Positions 1 to 11,255 of a stretch of DNA of 64,000 nucleotides are shown piece by piece. The translations under genes and the position numbers were made by a program. How positions within the stretch are numbered: position 1 is the stretch's first letter; every line of letters starts with the position of its first letter. Source of the stretch: Shinisaurus crocodilurus (taxonomy: Eukaryota; Chordata; Lepidosauria; Squamata; Shinisauridae); NCBI GenBank assembly GCA_021292165.1, contig CM037876.1:212061825-212125824 (forward strand), written 5' to 3'. The notes below the pieces were generated by a model that saw only the letters and a program-made list of their open reading frames with translations, was not told the DNA's origin and searched no databases.

Positions 1-1112
1 CCCTTTCTCGTGAGAGTCACTTGCCACGGGATCTTACTAATCATTGTTCTGAGTTTGTTAAAATTGGCTTTCCTAAAATCCAGGGTACGTGTTTGGCTAC
101 ACTCAGCTTTTGCTTCCGTTAGGATCAAGAACTCAAGTATAACATGGTCACTTTCCCCCAGAGTTCCCGAAACTGCCACTTTATCCACTAACTCGTCTCT
201 GTTGGTTAGAATCAGGTCAAGGATAGCCGATCCTCTAGTTCCTTCCTCCACTTTCTGTAGGAGGAAGTTATCAGCAGCACAGCTCAGGAATTTCTTGGAG
301 GGGCCATGTTTGGCTGAATAAGTCTCCCAACAGATATCAGGGAAATTGAAGTCTCCCATTACTACCACATCGTGCCTCCTTGAAACACTGGCAATTTGCT
401 TTTCAAAAGTTCCATCCTCGTCTTCTCCTTGATTGGGTGGTCAGTAGTAGACTCCAACCGCCATGTTCGCTTTATTCTTTGCCCCCTTTATTTTAACCCA
501 GATGCTCTCAATGGGGCTGCCAAGCACCTCTTCCTGTATCTCTGTGCAGAGATACGTATTTTTAACATACAGTGCAACTCCACCTCCCTTTCTGTTGCTT
601 CTGTTCCTTTTGAACAAGTTATACCCTTCAATTGCTGTATTCCAGTCATGGGAGTCATCCCACCAGGTTTCAGTTATCCCTATCAAGTCGTACTTGCCCT
701 CATGTATCAAGAGTTCAAGTTCGTCTTGTTTATTGCCCATACTCTGGGCATTAGTATAGAGACATTGAAGACTATGTGCTTTATAGTCCGACTTTCCCCC
801 TACATTTTGTGGTAGACTATCAATGGGCACTGCTGGAGCTGTTCTCTCCATTGTGGCATAGAGGCCTTCTTCCATTGGTACCCCCGAGTTTATGTCTCCC
901 TCCCCTGTTGGATTCAGTTTAAAGCCCTCCTGATTAAGTTCCTCATGCTGTGTCCAAACACATTCTTCCCAGTCCTTGTGAGGTGCAACCCATCCTTTGC
1001 CAGCAGTCCATCTTCCAGGAAGTGTAGCCCGTGGTCCCAGAATCCAAATCCCTCACGTCGGCTCCACCTTCGTAGCCAGTCATTCACTCGGAGTATTTTT
1101 CTTTCCCTCCAT
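1..1112 (-). mobile_element. CR1 LINE fragment with ORF1 end and ORF2 start
   Basis: Reading the minus strand, 1110-914 encodes the end of a CR1 ORF1 esterase-like domain, recognisable by the block DGLHLTRTGKNVFG. The next frame (875-441) is the start of ORF2, an APE-type endonuclease with the blocks TNAQSMGNKQDELELL, ITETWW and GVALYVKN. The endonuclease reading continues past 441 after an in-frame TGA that probably came from a CGA codon, and further frames run to position 1. The copy is therefore inactive. It is cut at its 5' side near the simple repeat at 1130 and at its 3' side by the window edge. CR1 elements encode an endonuclease and a reverse transcriptase for target-primed retrotransposition. 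Confidence 0.9.
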
Positions 1113-1129
1113 AGGATTGAAGCATAACT

Positions 1130-1143
1130 ACCCCCCCCCCCAA

Positions 1144-1193
<50 letters not shown>

Positions 1194-1234
1194 GGGGGGG
1201 AGAGGGAGAGGGAGGGAGAGAGGAGGGGGAGCAT
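1130..1234. repeat. compound microsatellite C-run, (TG)n, (GA)n, G-run
   Basis: A C-run is followed by about 13 TG units, about 9 GA units, a G-run and degenerate GGGA units. It abuts the 5' break of the CR1 fragment. Reading frames through it are low-complexity artefacts. Confidence 0.95.
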
Positions 1235-1378
1235 TTTGTTGGCTCAATGGGCCTATAGAGAATGCAACCATTGCTGTTACAGCAGCTGCTAAACCTCACA
1301 GCAAAACCTTCACTTTTAGGAAGGAAGTTAAGACAGTTTTTATTCCAGGGAGCTTTTGTAGAGTACCACCTTAGAGCT

Positions 1379-1462
1379 GCAATCCTATGCACACTTACCT
1401 GGAAGTAGATGCCACTAAACTCAGTGGGACTTACTTCTGAGTAGACTTGTATAGGAGTACAC
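1379..1462. repeat. short palindromic interspersed repeat (AATCCTATGCA type)
   Basis: The unit begins AATCCTATGCA, contains two facing TTAC/GTA segments around a CAGTGGGACTTAC core, and ends with a decayed TATAGGA. The halves are rough inverted copies, so the unit can fold back. The same family occurs at 15430-15510 and as a half copy near 39380-39420. I regard it as a small non-autonomous element; the class is not known to me. Confidence 0.55.
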
Positions 1463-2143
1463 TGTTAAACTGTCTTTATGCTGCTACTGCCTTTTAGACT
1501 TTTTAAAAATAGTTTGCTTGTTGGTTTCACTGATATTTTTTGTTGTTTTTATTATTCTGTATTGTTTTTGTTTTGATTGTAAGTGACCTTCAATATTTGT
1601 TAGAAAGGAAGGTTATGAATGCTGAAAACAAACAAATAATTTCAGGAATACATTGATTTTAATGAATACAAGGATTTTCTATTGGTCGTGATACCAGGAT
1701 AGAGGTGGGGAGAAATAGTTCAGCAGAAGACCAGAATTGGTTCCAGAATATGCTCCATGTTCTGGACTTGAAGTTCTGCATTCCAAAATGGAGCATGGAA
1801 GAGCCAAGGCATCACCACATATAGCCATGGGTCCCTTGTATCTGACATAGGTCGGTGATGTCATTTGCTTATGTTTTGAAGCCTGCCAACTTTATGGAAC
1901 CTGATGGAGCCACCATTTGGCAGATATTTTAAGCATTCATACCAACCTCCCAGGCCACTATGACCTTTGGGGAGGTCCTGTTGTCCACACTGCGGCCTAT
2001 GGATTTCCATTTGGCAGTGACATGGAGATGGGCCTTCTCTGGTGGCACCCACTCTGTGGAATGATCTCCCCTCTGTGGTACATCAGGCTTCAATGCAGAT
2101 TGTTTTGAATTTTTAGTTCAATAGTTCATAGTCCATAGTTAAT

Positions 2144-2175
2144 AATTCCATAGTTCATAGTTAAACTATGGAATT
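2144..2175. repeat. 12-bp perfect inverted repeat at a CR1 break
   Basis: The arm AATTCCATAGTT (2144-2155) and its exact reverse complement (2164-2175) are separated by 8 bp. Short ATAGTTCATAG units repeat just to the left. It sits where the CR1 3' end below becomes recognisable. Confidence 0.8.
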
Positions 2176-2478
2176 CATTTCCACAAGATGTAGTGATGGC
2201 GACCAATGTGGACAGCTTTAAAAGGGAACTGCACAAATCCATGCAGGAGAACACGATCAACAGTCGGCTACTAGTCCTGATGGCTATATGCTTCCTCCAG
2301 TATCGGAGGCAGTATGCCTATGTACACCAGTTGCTGGGAACATATGTGGGAAGGTGCTGTTGCACTCATGTCCTGCTTGTGGGATCCTGTGGGCAGCTGG
2401 TTGACCATTGCGTGAACAGAATGCTGGACTAGATGGACCCTTGGTCTGATCCAGCATGGCTCTTCTTATGTTCTTATG
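2165..2478 (+). mobile_element. CR1 LINE 3' end
   Basis: The sequence matches the CR1 3' region, with the ATGTAGTGATGG block, AGATGGACCCTTGGTCTGA and the terminal octamer repeat TTCTTATG. It is severely 5' truncated and lies on the plus strand, opposite to the CR1 copy at the left edge. Confidence 0.88.
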
Positions 2479-2479
2479 A

Positions 2480-3700
2480 ATCAATCTTTAATGTTGTACT
2501 ATATTGTCTATTTATTGTATTCTGTTGTTTTCTAATGGTGTTGTTAACTGTTCCAGGAATGAGAAGCAGTTAAAGAAAAATTGCAAACAACCAAAGAAAC
2601 AACCAGTGGCACTTGGAGGGGCTGTGATCTATGTCTTAGCTACTTCCTTTTCAATATAAACTATGATTGGGAGTAATGGCTGCTAAACGGTTACTTTTAT
2701 GAATCGCCAGATTTCCCTTGTAACCTGCTCCAGGGCTTTGGATCTGAAAGCTGAAGCAATTGGATTCATGCTGAAGTGACTTGCAAGGCAAAGTCTTTCT
2801 CCTCAGTTCCAGTGTGGAATCTCCCAGAGTAACTGCACAGTGTGAAATCACTACATACACTGCTCTGTCAGCCGTAACGAAATGTCGCTTTATGCTTGGA
2901 GGGGGAACCGCATCTGCCGTTATTATTGCCCTGTAGAATTTAGAAAAAGGAACTATTTGCACAAGAAACTTTTTTAGATTAATAGCATCATCACAGCACT
3001 AGCGATAACTGTCGAAGAAGAAAGCAGCTGAGTGGACTCTACTTTCCTCTACTAACAAAAATGGTGTTTAAATATTTAATGCTTTCACGTTTGTGCAGAT
3101 TCTGTTTGTTTTGGACCACCTTGTGTATTTTTCTCGGCTCTGCTCCTGCTGCCTGCTAAAGTGGGTCATCTCCTCATTAACTTTCATCTTTAAATGACAG
3201 TAAAAATCAGTTAATTGCTTGAAAAATGTGTTGATAGTATTTGTCTTTAAAATATTTAGTTAATCTGACTTCCATTTACCTTTAAGAATGAAGGGCCCCA
3301 ACCTCTTTTGAATTCCACTATGAGTTAGATGTTGAATTTCCACCATTATCTGAGCCTTCCAGTGGAAATGGGTATTGCCAACTCTGGGCCTCCTGTACTT
3401 TGTAATAGTTGTAGAGCAAGGAGAAATTCAGCTATCACAGCTTCTTTTGTCGCTTCATCTGCTGGATAACCCACTGAACGGCAACCTGCCACAGAACAAT
3501 TCTGAGGAGGTAAACCTATATCTGGGTTGTACCACTTGAGACTACAGCTGGGGGCTCACATGATTTCATGCTCTTCCATACAAAATGCCCCTCCCAGCCA
3601 TGCGTACCTGTGGCAGGGGGGGAACAATTTGCGTGCGGGGGGAATGACGGATCAGACTGCAGTGGTCCGTTCCCCCTCGGATACCATTTAGCTCCTTCTA
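2480..3700. other. no gene recognised
   Basis: This intergenic DNA shows only short unrelated reading frames. I see no splice-bounded exon and no clear repeat. The right end, from about 3540, probably belongs to the Ngaro-type element that follows. Confidence 0.6.
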
Positions 3701-3708
3701 CTAAATAA

Positions 3709-4287
3709 TTTTTTTTTAAAGGAGAATTTATCGATTTATTTGCCCTCCTGAATAGAGAGGTGGAGGAGGACAAGGAGAAGTGCAAGGACAGAGACAAAGA
3801 TAAGCCAAAGCGGAGGGAGCTGGCCCGTACTTGGGCAAATTGGCTTCCTAGTTATCTCATTTACATGGGAATTATCCAACAGGAGTTCCCTGAATGGGGC
3901 ATTGTGTTGGCTAAGTACTTAGATATAGTCTACCGTGCTTATTCTAGTTTTGAAGGGAGTGCCTGGCTCATATACAACGAGGCCTTCCGCAGGAAGGCTG
4001 CTTTCGATCACTGCCTTCGTTGGGATTTTACAGGCAATGAACTCTGGATGGAATCCATGATTCCGGCGCGTCCATTGGCTGGTGACCGGTCGGACAGCGG
4101 CCATTTGTTGTTGCATCCTCCACCTACTCCTGCACCTACGGCTGGGGCGGGCCAGCCAGTTCAATCCCAATCGGCTTGTTGGGAATTCCTGTCCAAAGTG
4201 GCTTGCAGTAGGCCAGGTTGTAATTTCAGACACGCCTGTGCTGTCTGTAACGGGAATCACCCCTCTCCTTCATGCAGCTGGGTGTGA
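3709..4287 (+). pseudogene. Ngaro/DIRS-type gag relic
   Basis: An open frame follows a TAA at 3706 and runs to 4287. It has a charged Lys/Glu/Asp-rich start, then a tryptophan-rich core (RTWANWLPSYLIYMG, FEGSAWLIYNEAFRRKAAFD, LRWDF). It ends with a Cys/His cluster built from SRPGCNFRHACAVCNG. The order of core followed by Cys/His cluster is that of the gag-like protein of vertebrate tyrosine-recombinase retrotransposons. The first residues and any native start codon are not evident. It lies directly upstream of recombinase and hydrolase remnants in the same orientation, which supports the assignment. The protein would package element RNA; this copy is isolated from a reverse transcriptase and is dead. 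Confidence 0.75.
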
Positions 4288-4490
4288 GGATCCAGGGGTC
4301 GCCCCATAACTGGTACTGGGGCCAGGAATACACAGGGGGCTTCTGGTTCAGCTCTGACAAAAGGGGCCCACACCGATTAAATTACCTTCTTTAAATCGAT
4401 TGTTGGCGAAATACTCAACAATCGATTTAGTTCAGCTGCTTCAACTACAGCAGTTAGTTTGTCATTCAATATTGTCTGCCACATGGGGAT

Positions 4491-4700
4491 GTGTTCCCTC
4501 TTACAAAATTCCAGCATTGGAGTGTGACAGCGGGTGTATTGAAAGCCTTGGGCTTGGGGCACCTACCCTTTGGGAAGCATTCATTCCGGATAGGAGCCGC
4601 TTCCACGGCAGTTGCCTTGGGTTTGCCTGTGGCACAGGTCCAGGCAGTGGGAAGATGGCGTTCACGGGCATATCGAGTCTATGTCCGAAAGCTACCATGA
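4491..4700 (+). pseudogene. tyrosine recombinase C-terminal fragment
   Basis: The frame contains KHSFRIGAAS, followed by GRWRSRAYRVYVRK. These are the HxxR box, the GRW segment and the tyrosine-containing end of the tyrosine recombinase of Ngaro/DIRS retrotransposons. This enzyme integrates the circular DNA form of the element by strand exchange through a tyrosine nucleophile. Only the last third or so of the domain remains. The N-terminal part and the reverse transcriptase that should precede it are missing. Confidence 0.85.
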
Positions 4701-4763
4701 GCGGTACTGCTGCTTCCTTCCTTGTTTTTCAGGTGCCAGCTGTGACGGAGGCATGCTCGAATA

Positions 4764-5478
4764 TTGGTCTGTGGACACAGCTTTGTCTTCTGGTCAGCCA
4801 GGAGAGCAGTTACATCCAGTTCAGGACCTAACTGGGGCATCGGTCACGTGGCCGACATCCAATGGCTGGATTGGCGTGGCTTGCGGTGGCACGGCCTCCT
4901 CCCGCTGCTGTTTGGCTCTGGCTTGGTGCGCCAGCCCCCTCATGTACTGATCGTGCATTTGGGCGGGAATTATTTAGGCTTGCTGAAGAGCAAGGCCTTG
5001 ATTGAGCAAGTGTTGACAGACCTTGCTGTGGTGTAGGCTTGCTGATGAGCAAGGCCGTGATTGAGCAAGTGTTGACAGACCTTGCTGTGGTGTAGGCTTG
5101 CTGAAGAGCAAGGCCTTGATTGAACAAGTGTTGACAGATCTTGCTGTGGTGCAGGATTGTTGGCCAGGAGTCCGGGTGCTCTGGTCTAATATGCTGCTAC
5201 ATTTTCATTGGCGTTATGCCATGTCTCACCAGCGGCTGCACAAGGCAGTGCGCAAGGTGAATGGGCAGATAGGTAGGGGCCTTGGAGGGAGAGGCTTTAG
5301 GATACCTCATCCCGGCATTTCCTTGGCCAGGAGGGAGCTGTATAGAGAGGATGGGGTTCACCTGTCGATCATTGGGCTGAACATTTTCTTGGAGGATCTG
5401 CGAAGGGCCCTGCTTGGATTTCTTCCGGCAGGTGGGGAGAGGAGACTAAGTAACCTTGTTTCTCTCTGTGGCGGTTAA
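4764..5478 (+). pseudogene. SGNH/GDSL-type hydrolase of Ngaro element, broken by tandem repeat
   Basis: The first part (4764-5036) shows a GHSF motif, corresponding to block I with the serine, and HLGGNYLG, corresponding to the GxN block. The second part (5098-5478) shows VRVLWSNML, ARRELYREDGVHLS with the terminal Asp-x-x-His pair, and IFLEDLRRALLGF. These are the landmarks of the SGNH hydrolase carried by vertebrate Ngaro elements; its substrate is unknown to me. The two parts lie in different frames because a 59-bp segment is present three times (4975-5151). Removing two copies would reconnect the two halves of the domain in principle. The copy is therefore a pseudogene. Confidence 0.85.
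4975..5151 (+). repeat. 59-bp tandem triplication inside hydrolase relic
   Basis: Three head-to-tail 59-bp copies begin with TAGGCTTGCTGA at 4975, 5034 and 5093. The copies differ at only a handful of positions. Since 59 is not a multiple of three, each added copy shifts the frame and brings in the TAG at each junction. Confidence 0.95.
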
Positions 5479-5870
5479 GTGCGGGATTAGGCAGTTTTAG
5501 GGGCTCGGAGATCATCCCATGGCACCTTTCAGGTGAGAGGCGTGCCCGAGGCTCCTGCCGCCGACTGCCTCACGGCTCGGGACTGCGGAGATAAGGCATG
5601 TCTCTGAGGTCTTCCTACCTCACCTCACGGGTCGGTCGAGGCTGACTGCAGGAAAGACCTTCCAGCACCGTCGTGGTGTTAAGCAAGGAGGGAATGACTT
5701 GGATGCCGTCACCCTCCTTTGCTGGATGTTTCGCCCTATAGCAATGGCGACCGGCTGATAGCCGGTGTAATTAGTACCTGCACTTTTTTCCCTTTGTAGA
5801 TCTCCTATTGATGATTCAATAAATGTGGCCCATTACTTTTACCACAATTTGTACCCTACAACTGTGTCTG

Positions 5871-6240
5871 AGTCGTTATTTGTCCTCTACGTGTGCAATA
5901 TTCCCTCAGCTCAGAAAACTAGCATGTCATGGGGGGAGGCTAGAGTAGAATCCTTCTACTTGGCATCTAGTTTTCTGTGTGAAAGTATGACAGGTCATTA
6001 ATTCATGTGAGCTCCTATCTGCACTCTAAAGTGAACTTGCTGCTGTTTCATCCTAACATTTTTTTAAATAGCGTCCCCTTTTTTCTTGCTGTGCTCACAA
6101 TGTAGTGATCTTACTCCTAAATAAGGAAGAAAAACAAACTGGAGATCAGCACTGATGGGGTTTCAATGGGGGCATAACTTTATTAACTGGAACCAAATTT
6201 GGCCTCTCATTAAGTAACCCAAACTTAGCCAAACTGTATG
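5871..6240. other. no gene recognised
   Basis: I see no exon, RNA gene or repeat in this stretch. It separates the end of the Ngaro-type element from a DNA-transposon fragment. Confidence 0.5.
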
Positions 6241-6469
6241 GCTATCCAGTGTGCCATTAACCAGTGAGGCGGCCGCCCCAGGCAGCTTATTTTAGGAATC
6301 ATGAAAGGATAGCAAATTCTTGTTTATTTAATGTATTGTTGTTGTTGTATTTGTTACTGCCAGGGAGGGGGACAGGTGCTTGTCAGCAGGGAGTTGGAGG
6401 AGAGAGCTGTGTGTCCCAGAGCCTGCCTTGAGCTCGCTAAGCTAGCCTTACGCCTTCAGGTGCAATGGA

Positions 6470-6690
6470 AGATATTGTCCCATCACCAGTGTTGAAGAAC
6501 AGAATTGAAGAACAATTCAACAGCTAGCCTGGTTGGCTTTTGTACCTAGAATGGGAGGGGTGCCATTTTGTTCTTTGCCTCAGACAGCAAAATGTCTTGG
6601 GCTGGCCTTGTGACTTTGTGTGTGAGTGCGTGTGTGTGGTGCCATTTGCTGCTCTGCCTCAGGCCCAAAATGGATTGGGCCAGTCTGCCC
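6470..6690 (+). mobile_element. DNA transposon fragment (GCCTCAGACAGCAAAATG type)
   Basis: The landmarks CCAGTGTTGAAGAA, TTTTGTACCTAGAAT and TTCTTTGCCTCAGACAGCAA recur, reverse complemented, at 56430-56600. The two are copies of one interspersed family. The right end is folded: a second GCCTCAGGCCCAAAATGG segment faces GACAGCAAAATGTC. The superfamily is not certain; the style resembles a non-autonomous hAT element. Confidence 0.55.
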
Positions 6691-6719
6691 TGCAGTTAGA
6701 CAGCTGGCTCAGCCTTTGC

Positions 6720-8190
6720 GCAAACAGGCATCCATAAACAGCCTCATGCAGCAACTGAGCTCATAACTGAAGTGGTCATCTCCATGGCCCATCAGGAGAC
6801 GGGGGGGGGGGGAACTTTGTTAAGCCAGTGCTCAATGGATTTTTTTTGCCTGAGTGGGAGTTTTGTGCTTGTGGTAAATCACCACAAGTACAGCAACAGT
6901 TTCTGACATTCTCCCAAATGTTGTATGTATTGACCATCTGTATGCGTATGTGGCTCGTATTTGTGGACTTCCCTTTTCCAAAAACTGACATCACTCTTTA
7001 ATCTATGTTGTCTATATCCTATGAGCACATCCGATTATTTCCTGGATTTGCAGCGTAGGTGGGTCAAATATTAGCACAGGTTGGGCATGCTAGTGTATGG
7101 CTTTCAGAGGCTGACTTTGTTGATTGAGTGCACCTTGAGGACTTCATTTCTCTAATCCTATGAAGCTATGTCCTATATCTGGTCAACACTACTTACTTTT
7201 TAAGGAAATGTGATTCTTGAGTGGGGACACTGACAGAAATTTGACAGTGAGATCAGAGACCTCATGGGTGTTCATTGGGAGAAACAAAGGCATGCTTGTA
7301 ACATGACAAGAATTAAGACAGAAATTCTAGGAGAGCTAGGAAAACAGGTCAGGTTGAAGAAAGAAATGTTAAAATAAAGAAAAACCCTGTCTGAGGTAAA
7401 TTTAAGTGGGAACAAAGTAAAAGTTATAGATGGGAAGAATCAAGAGTCAGTGGTGGTGAAACGAAATCTTGACAGTTGTGAAATACAGAGAAATGACAAA
7501 TGCCAACCAGCTACTATAAAACCAACTTTTGATCTGAACAGTTTTACTGCATTTAATGTGACAAAATGTGAGCAGACAGCATTGTAGTTGAATGTGAAGT
7601 TGGATCTGAGTGCAATTATTTGAGCCTTCCAGTGAAGCACTGTAGCACTGATAGAGTAATAGTCTGAACATGCGTATCAGGAAAAATATGCCGGCTGGAA
7701 TCAAAGAGTTCATTAGACAGAATCTAATTAAGCAGTAATAGTGGGACTTCCTAGACTCCAGTCATAATTTCACACTAACATAATGCCTTCAAAATCAGTT
7801 CAACACCTCAGTGTATAGAATCTGGAAACAGTTCCAGGCCACAGAGGAAATGCTCCATCACAGAGGACAACACAACTTTTCTCCTTGTATAGCACATTGT
7901 GATCAGTCAGGACTGCATGGCTGATCTGTGGGAAGTGGAGCTGGTGCATGGATGGCCCCCCTGTCTTGAGGTAGGGAATTGGATTAAATGATCTTTGGGT
8001 ACCAACTCTGATTCCAAGGGTTGGCATATACCTTACTTAATGATGACTCAGTGGAATATTTGACATGTCTAATTTGAAGAATAATGTTTGAATCGACATC
8101 AGTTACAAAGGTTCTACCTATGAACCTATGACAGCTAAATAAAACAGGAAAGTCTCTCACCACTCAGGACACTTGAGCCCTCCCTCCAGC
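6720..8190. other. no gene recognised
   Basis: This stretch has a G-run near 6799 and several short reading frames without family features. No splice-flanked exon is visible. I consider it ordinary intergenic DNA. Confidence 0.5.
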
Positions 8191-8194
8191 TCCC

Positions 8195-8901
8195 TTGGAG
8201 CTTACTTTGGAGTAGACCTGTACGGTTAAGCACAGCTGGAGGCAAAGCGAGGCACCCTGGCTGATCCGGAGCCGTTTTGGAGCGTGGGTGAAGGAGGGAG
8301 GGCAAAAGGAAGGAAGGAAGGAAGAGGGGGGAGGCGGCGAAAGAAGGGCGGAAAGGAAGAGGAAAGCGGCGCGTGTGTGCGCGAAAGAGAAAGCAAACCA
8401 CAGAAAGATTATTTTAAAAAAAGATTGAGGGGGGGAGACTGATGAAAAAGGAAAGAAAGACAGAAAGAAAGAGGAACACAAAATGAACTGAAGTAGACCA
8501 TTGGAGAAGGGGAAAAGACAAAACAAATTAAGAAGAAAGAAGAAAAATTAGACTGGCTGGAAGGAAGGGGGGATTTTGCCCACCAGCCTCCCATCATTGG
8601 CCCCTGCCCGGGAAGGCGAAGGAGGTGTTTGCAGGTGTATCCTTCCCTTTGCCCACCAGCCTCCCATCATTGGCCCCTGCCAGCCTCCGCCTCCTCCAGC
8701 CTGTCGCCTCGTTTGATGCTGGTTGTGAGGAGGAGCCTGCCTGAAGCTTCAGCGGCGCCAGCTTGGAGACGGAGCCCTGAGGTGGAGGAGAGAGAGGGAG
8801 GGGCACGCTTCTTTCACCTCCCCTTCCCCGCGTTTCTGGCGCCCCCATTTAGCCTGGCGCCTGGCAGCAGCCTAGTTCGCCTAATGGTAGCACCGGCCCT
8901 G
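8195..8901 (+). mobile_element. GC- and purine-rich element ending in a hAT-like terminus
   Basis: The right end CCTAATGGTAGCACCGGCCCTG matches the terminus of the hAT MITE at 51542-51695 (only the last bases are quoted there). The interior has GGAAGGAA runs and a 34-bp direct repeat starting at 8575 and 8648. I could not find the partner terminus on the left, so the left limit is a guess. Reading frames here are low-complexity. Confidence 0.4.
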
Positions 8902-8949
8902 TCACCACTTGATACCTCAGCCATCAACTGATAAACATAATACTATCAA

Positions 8950-9165
8950 TGGCTACTAGCCATTACAGTTATATATTACCTCCACTATCAGAGCCACTAT
9001 GCCTCTGTATACCAGATGCTGGGAACACAAGCTGGAGGGTGCTATTGAACTTATGTCCTACTTGTGGGCTTCCCACAGGCAGCTGGTTAGCCACTGTGTA
9101 AACAAAATGTTGGGCTAGATAGTCCTTTGGTCTGATTCAACATGGCGCTTCTTATGTTCTTATGT
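8950..9165 (+). mobile_element. CR1 LINE 3' end
   Basis: It carries ATCAATGGCTACTAGCC, GGGCTAGATAGTCCTTTGG and the tail TTCTTATGTTCTTATG. The copy is 5' truncated and noncoding. Confidence 0.85.
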
Positions 9166-9494
9166 ATTCATGAACCATTCCCAAGATCCATCTCCATTAT
9201 CCTATTAAGGCCACTGATGAATAAAATGCTGTCAAAATAACTAGTGCCTATGTTCTACAAACATGGGGGATGGGACACCCTTCCTCCCATTGTGTGTTTG
9301 TGATATTTATACCTCACAACCTAATCAGTAACTACCTTGACAAGCTTTGTTGATGTGAACAAACCTGAGGTAACTGTAAGACAATGAATTTTAGTTAGAT
9401 GTTAATGTATTTTATTTATTTTCCCATTTATTTGAAGACTACTACTGGAACCTCAGTATTTAAATTTATATACTACCTTTCTGTGAAAAGATTT

Positions 9495-9975
9495 GTGGCT
9501 CTCCAGATGTTTTGGCCTATAACTCTAGGGATGTCCACGTACCTGTGTGGGGACCCTGCCCCCCCTGGCTCGCCTCTCCGCGGCACCCCCCCCCCGTCGC
9601 TCGATCCTCAGCAGCACGGAGCGATTAACAGCCCTGTTGCCCTGGTTTCTACAGAAAATACATAGAATTGGGGTCCCGGCGTGCCGGCGCAGGGTCCCGG
9701 CGTGTCACTTCTGGCCAGCCGGAAGTGACACAACGGGACCATCACGGCCGGCGCGGCCGGCTCACCACAGAGAGGCGAGCGGGCACTGGGACCCGGTAAG
9801 GCCTGCTTGCCTTGGGCGGGCGTGAGCGGGGCCGATTTTGGCCCACTACACTCGCTTGAGGCGAGCAGTTACATCGACTCCCATCAGCCCTAGCCCAGCA
9901 TAGCCAATGGTGAGGGATTATGGGAGTTGTAGGCCAAAACATCTGGAGGACAACAAGTTGCCCACCCCTAGGCTA
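9495..9975. mobile_element. foldback MITE split by a GC-rich insertion
   Basis: The outer halves (9495-9528 and 9871-9972) are the two arms of the common foldback family: CTCCAGATGTTTTGGCCTA on the left and TAGGCCAAAACATCTGGAG on the right. Between them sits about 340 bp of very GC- and CpG-rich DNA. That insert contains an internal near-palindrome, GTCACTTCTGG facing CCGGAAGTGAC. Confidence 0.6.
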
Positions 9976-11254
9976 CTCATGTTGATGATATCACCCTGTG
10001 CAGGTCCTTCACCTCTCTGTGCCTACTTACACATCAGCTAGGAGCTATTGAGGCCCAGCAAGTTCCATGCAGCTTACCTTTTCATATACTACCTTTACTC
10101 TCTCATCTCACATTGTGTCAATTATGATAACATGGCGGACATATAGTATGGAAGCTGCTGTGCAGTTGCACCTTTCAATACTTCAAAGAAGCTGCAGTAA
10201 AAAGTCATTCCAGCTTAGGTTTAATATTTTATCTCCTGGGCCAGCATTGATTTCATCATGAAAATATTTCACACATTTTAGAACATTTCTTTCCAAAGCA
10301 TGTTGCAAGTCAAACATATATTTAAATATATAAATATATTAAATATATAAGGAGTGAGGGAGACTGAAGCAGGCATAGGGAACATCAGGGCCTGCTCCAG
10401 TTGGACTACTCCACCCAGGAGCTGAAACAGGAAGAGGGCCATTCCACCAGCCATGCTGATAGTCTACTTAATTCCCCCCCCCTTTCCCTCCCCATCCACT
10501 TATCCTTGTGTGGTGTCTGTTTAGATTGTAAGCCTATGGGTAGGGACTATCTTTTTGCTGATTGATCGTAAGCTGCTCCCGGAACCTTCTTTGGCTGAGA
10601 AGCCGGATAAAAAGTACTTTAAATAAATAATTAAATAAATGACCTTGAAATAGATGTCATGTATAAACACTTCCCCATCAGACCTGGCCCACCATTCAAA
10701 CAGAGTGAATGTAAGTTCTCTTCAAGATACTTCAACAGGAGTTAACTAGTGCAGGATGGTGTGAAACGTGAGGGTGTCATTGATGTTGTCCAAGTGCTTT
10801 CCAGCAAGATCTTGCCCGTTACTGATTGCTGTGATATAACAGTGCTATGAGAAATGTAGAGGACAATCTAACTGGAGTAAGACTCTGTCATCATCATATA
10901 CAGAGCCAGACTTATTAAAGTCCAGCACGATTTGGTTTCTGTTGCCTCTGCAGATGACCACCTAGCACGCTTAGTATGTGGACCACTTTTAAATTTTTGC
11001 AAGGAAGGATGAATATGGGCAAGACAATCTGGAACATTGTCTCTCAGCTCACTAGATTCCTTACTGCCGGCACCACTGAGCCCCAGCAATTTACAAAATG
11101 GCAGACTGTGGTTCACTCACTGCCACTTGATATGACCAAACTGCCATCAGCACTTGATCTGTTGTCGAGCTTTCGCTTGAAGGTCCTCCATCCAAATACT
11201 TCCCAGACTTCACTTACCCTCTTCAGTTTGAGATCTGAGCTAAGCAGGGTGAGG

Positions 11255-11255
<1 letters not shown>
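9976..11255. other. intergenic DNA with a repeat 3' tail
   Basis: At about 10500-10640 there is a LINE-like 3' tail: TTAGATTGTAAGCCTATGGG followed later by AATAAATAATTAAATAAAT. Near 10318 there is an AT-rich ATATATTTAAATATATAA stretch. I see no gene. Confidence 0.5.

Larger units (their letters stand above)
3540..5870 (+). mobile_element. internally deleted Ngaro-type retrotransposon
   Basis: Three coding blocks occur in one orientation: gag (3709-4287), a tyrosine recombinase C-terminus (4491-4700) and an SGNH hydrolase (4764-5478). The reverse transcriptase and RNase H region expected between gag and recombinase in an Ngaro/DIRS element is absent. Only about 110-200 bp of unrecognised sequence lie there. 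The untranslated 3' part (5480-5870) is GC-rich and carries AATAAA near 5818. I could not delimit the split direct repeats, so both outer limits are approximate. Confidence 0.75.

Noticed and set aside
4975..5151. CRISPR-like array
   Set aside because: The three 59-bp units are contiguous without spacers, lie within a coding relic, and the DNA is vertebrate.
8135..8931. Overlapping open frames on both strands in a purine-rich stretch
   Set aside because: They are low-complexity translations of GGAA and GA runs, with no splice signals or family motifs. The stretch ends in a transposon terminus.
9529..9870. CpG island and promoter
   Set aside because: The GC-rich block interrupts a foldback MITE, so it is an insertion. 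No exon follows it on either strand.
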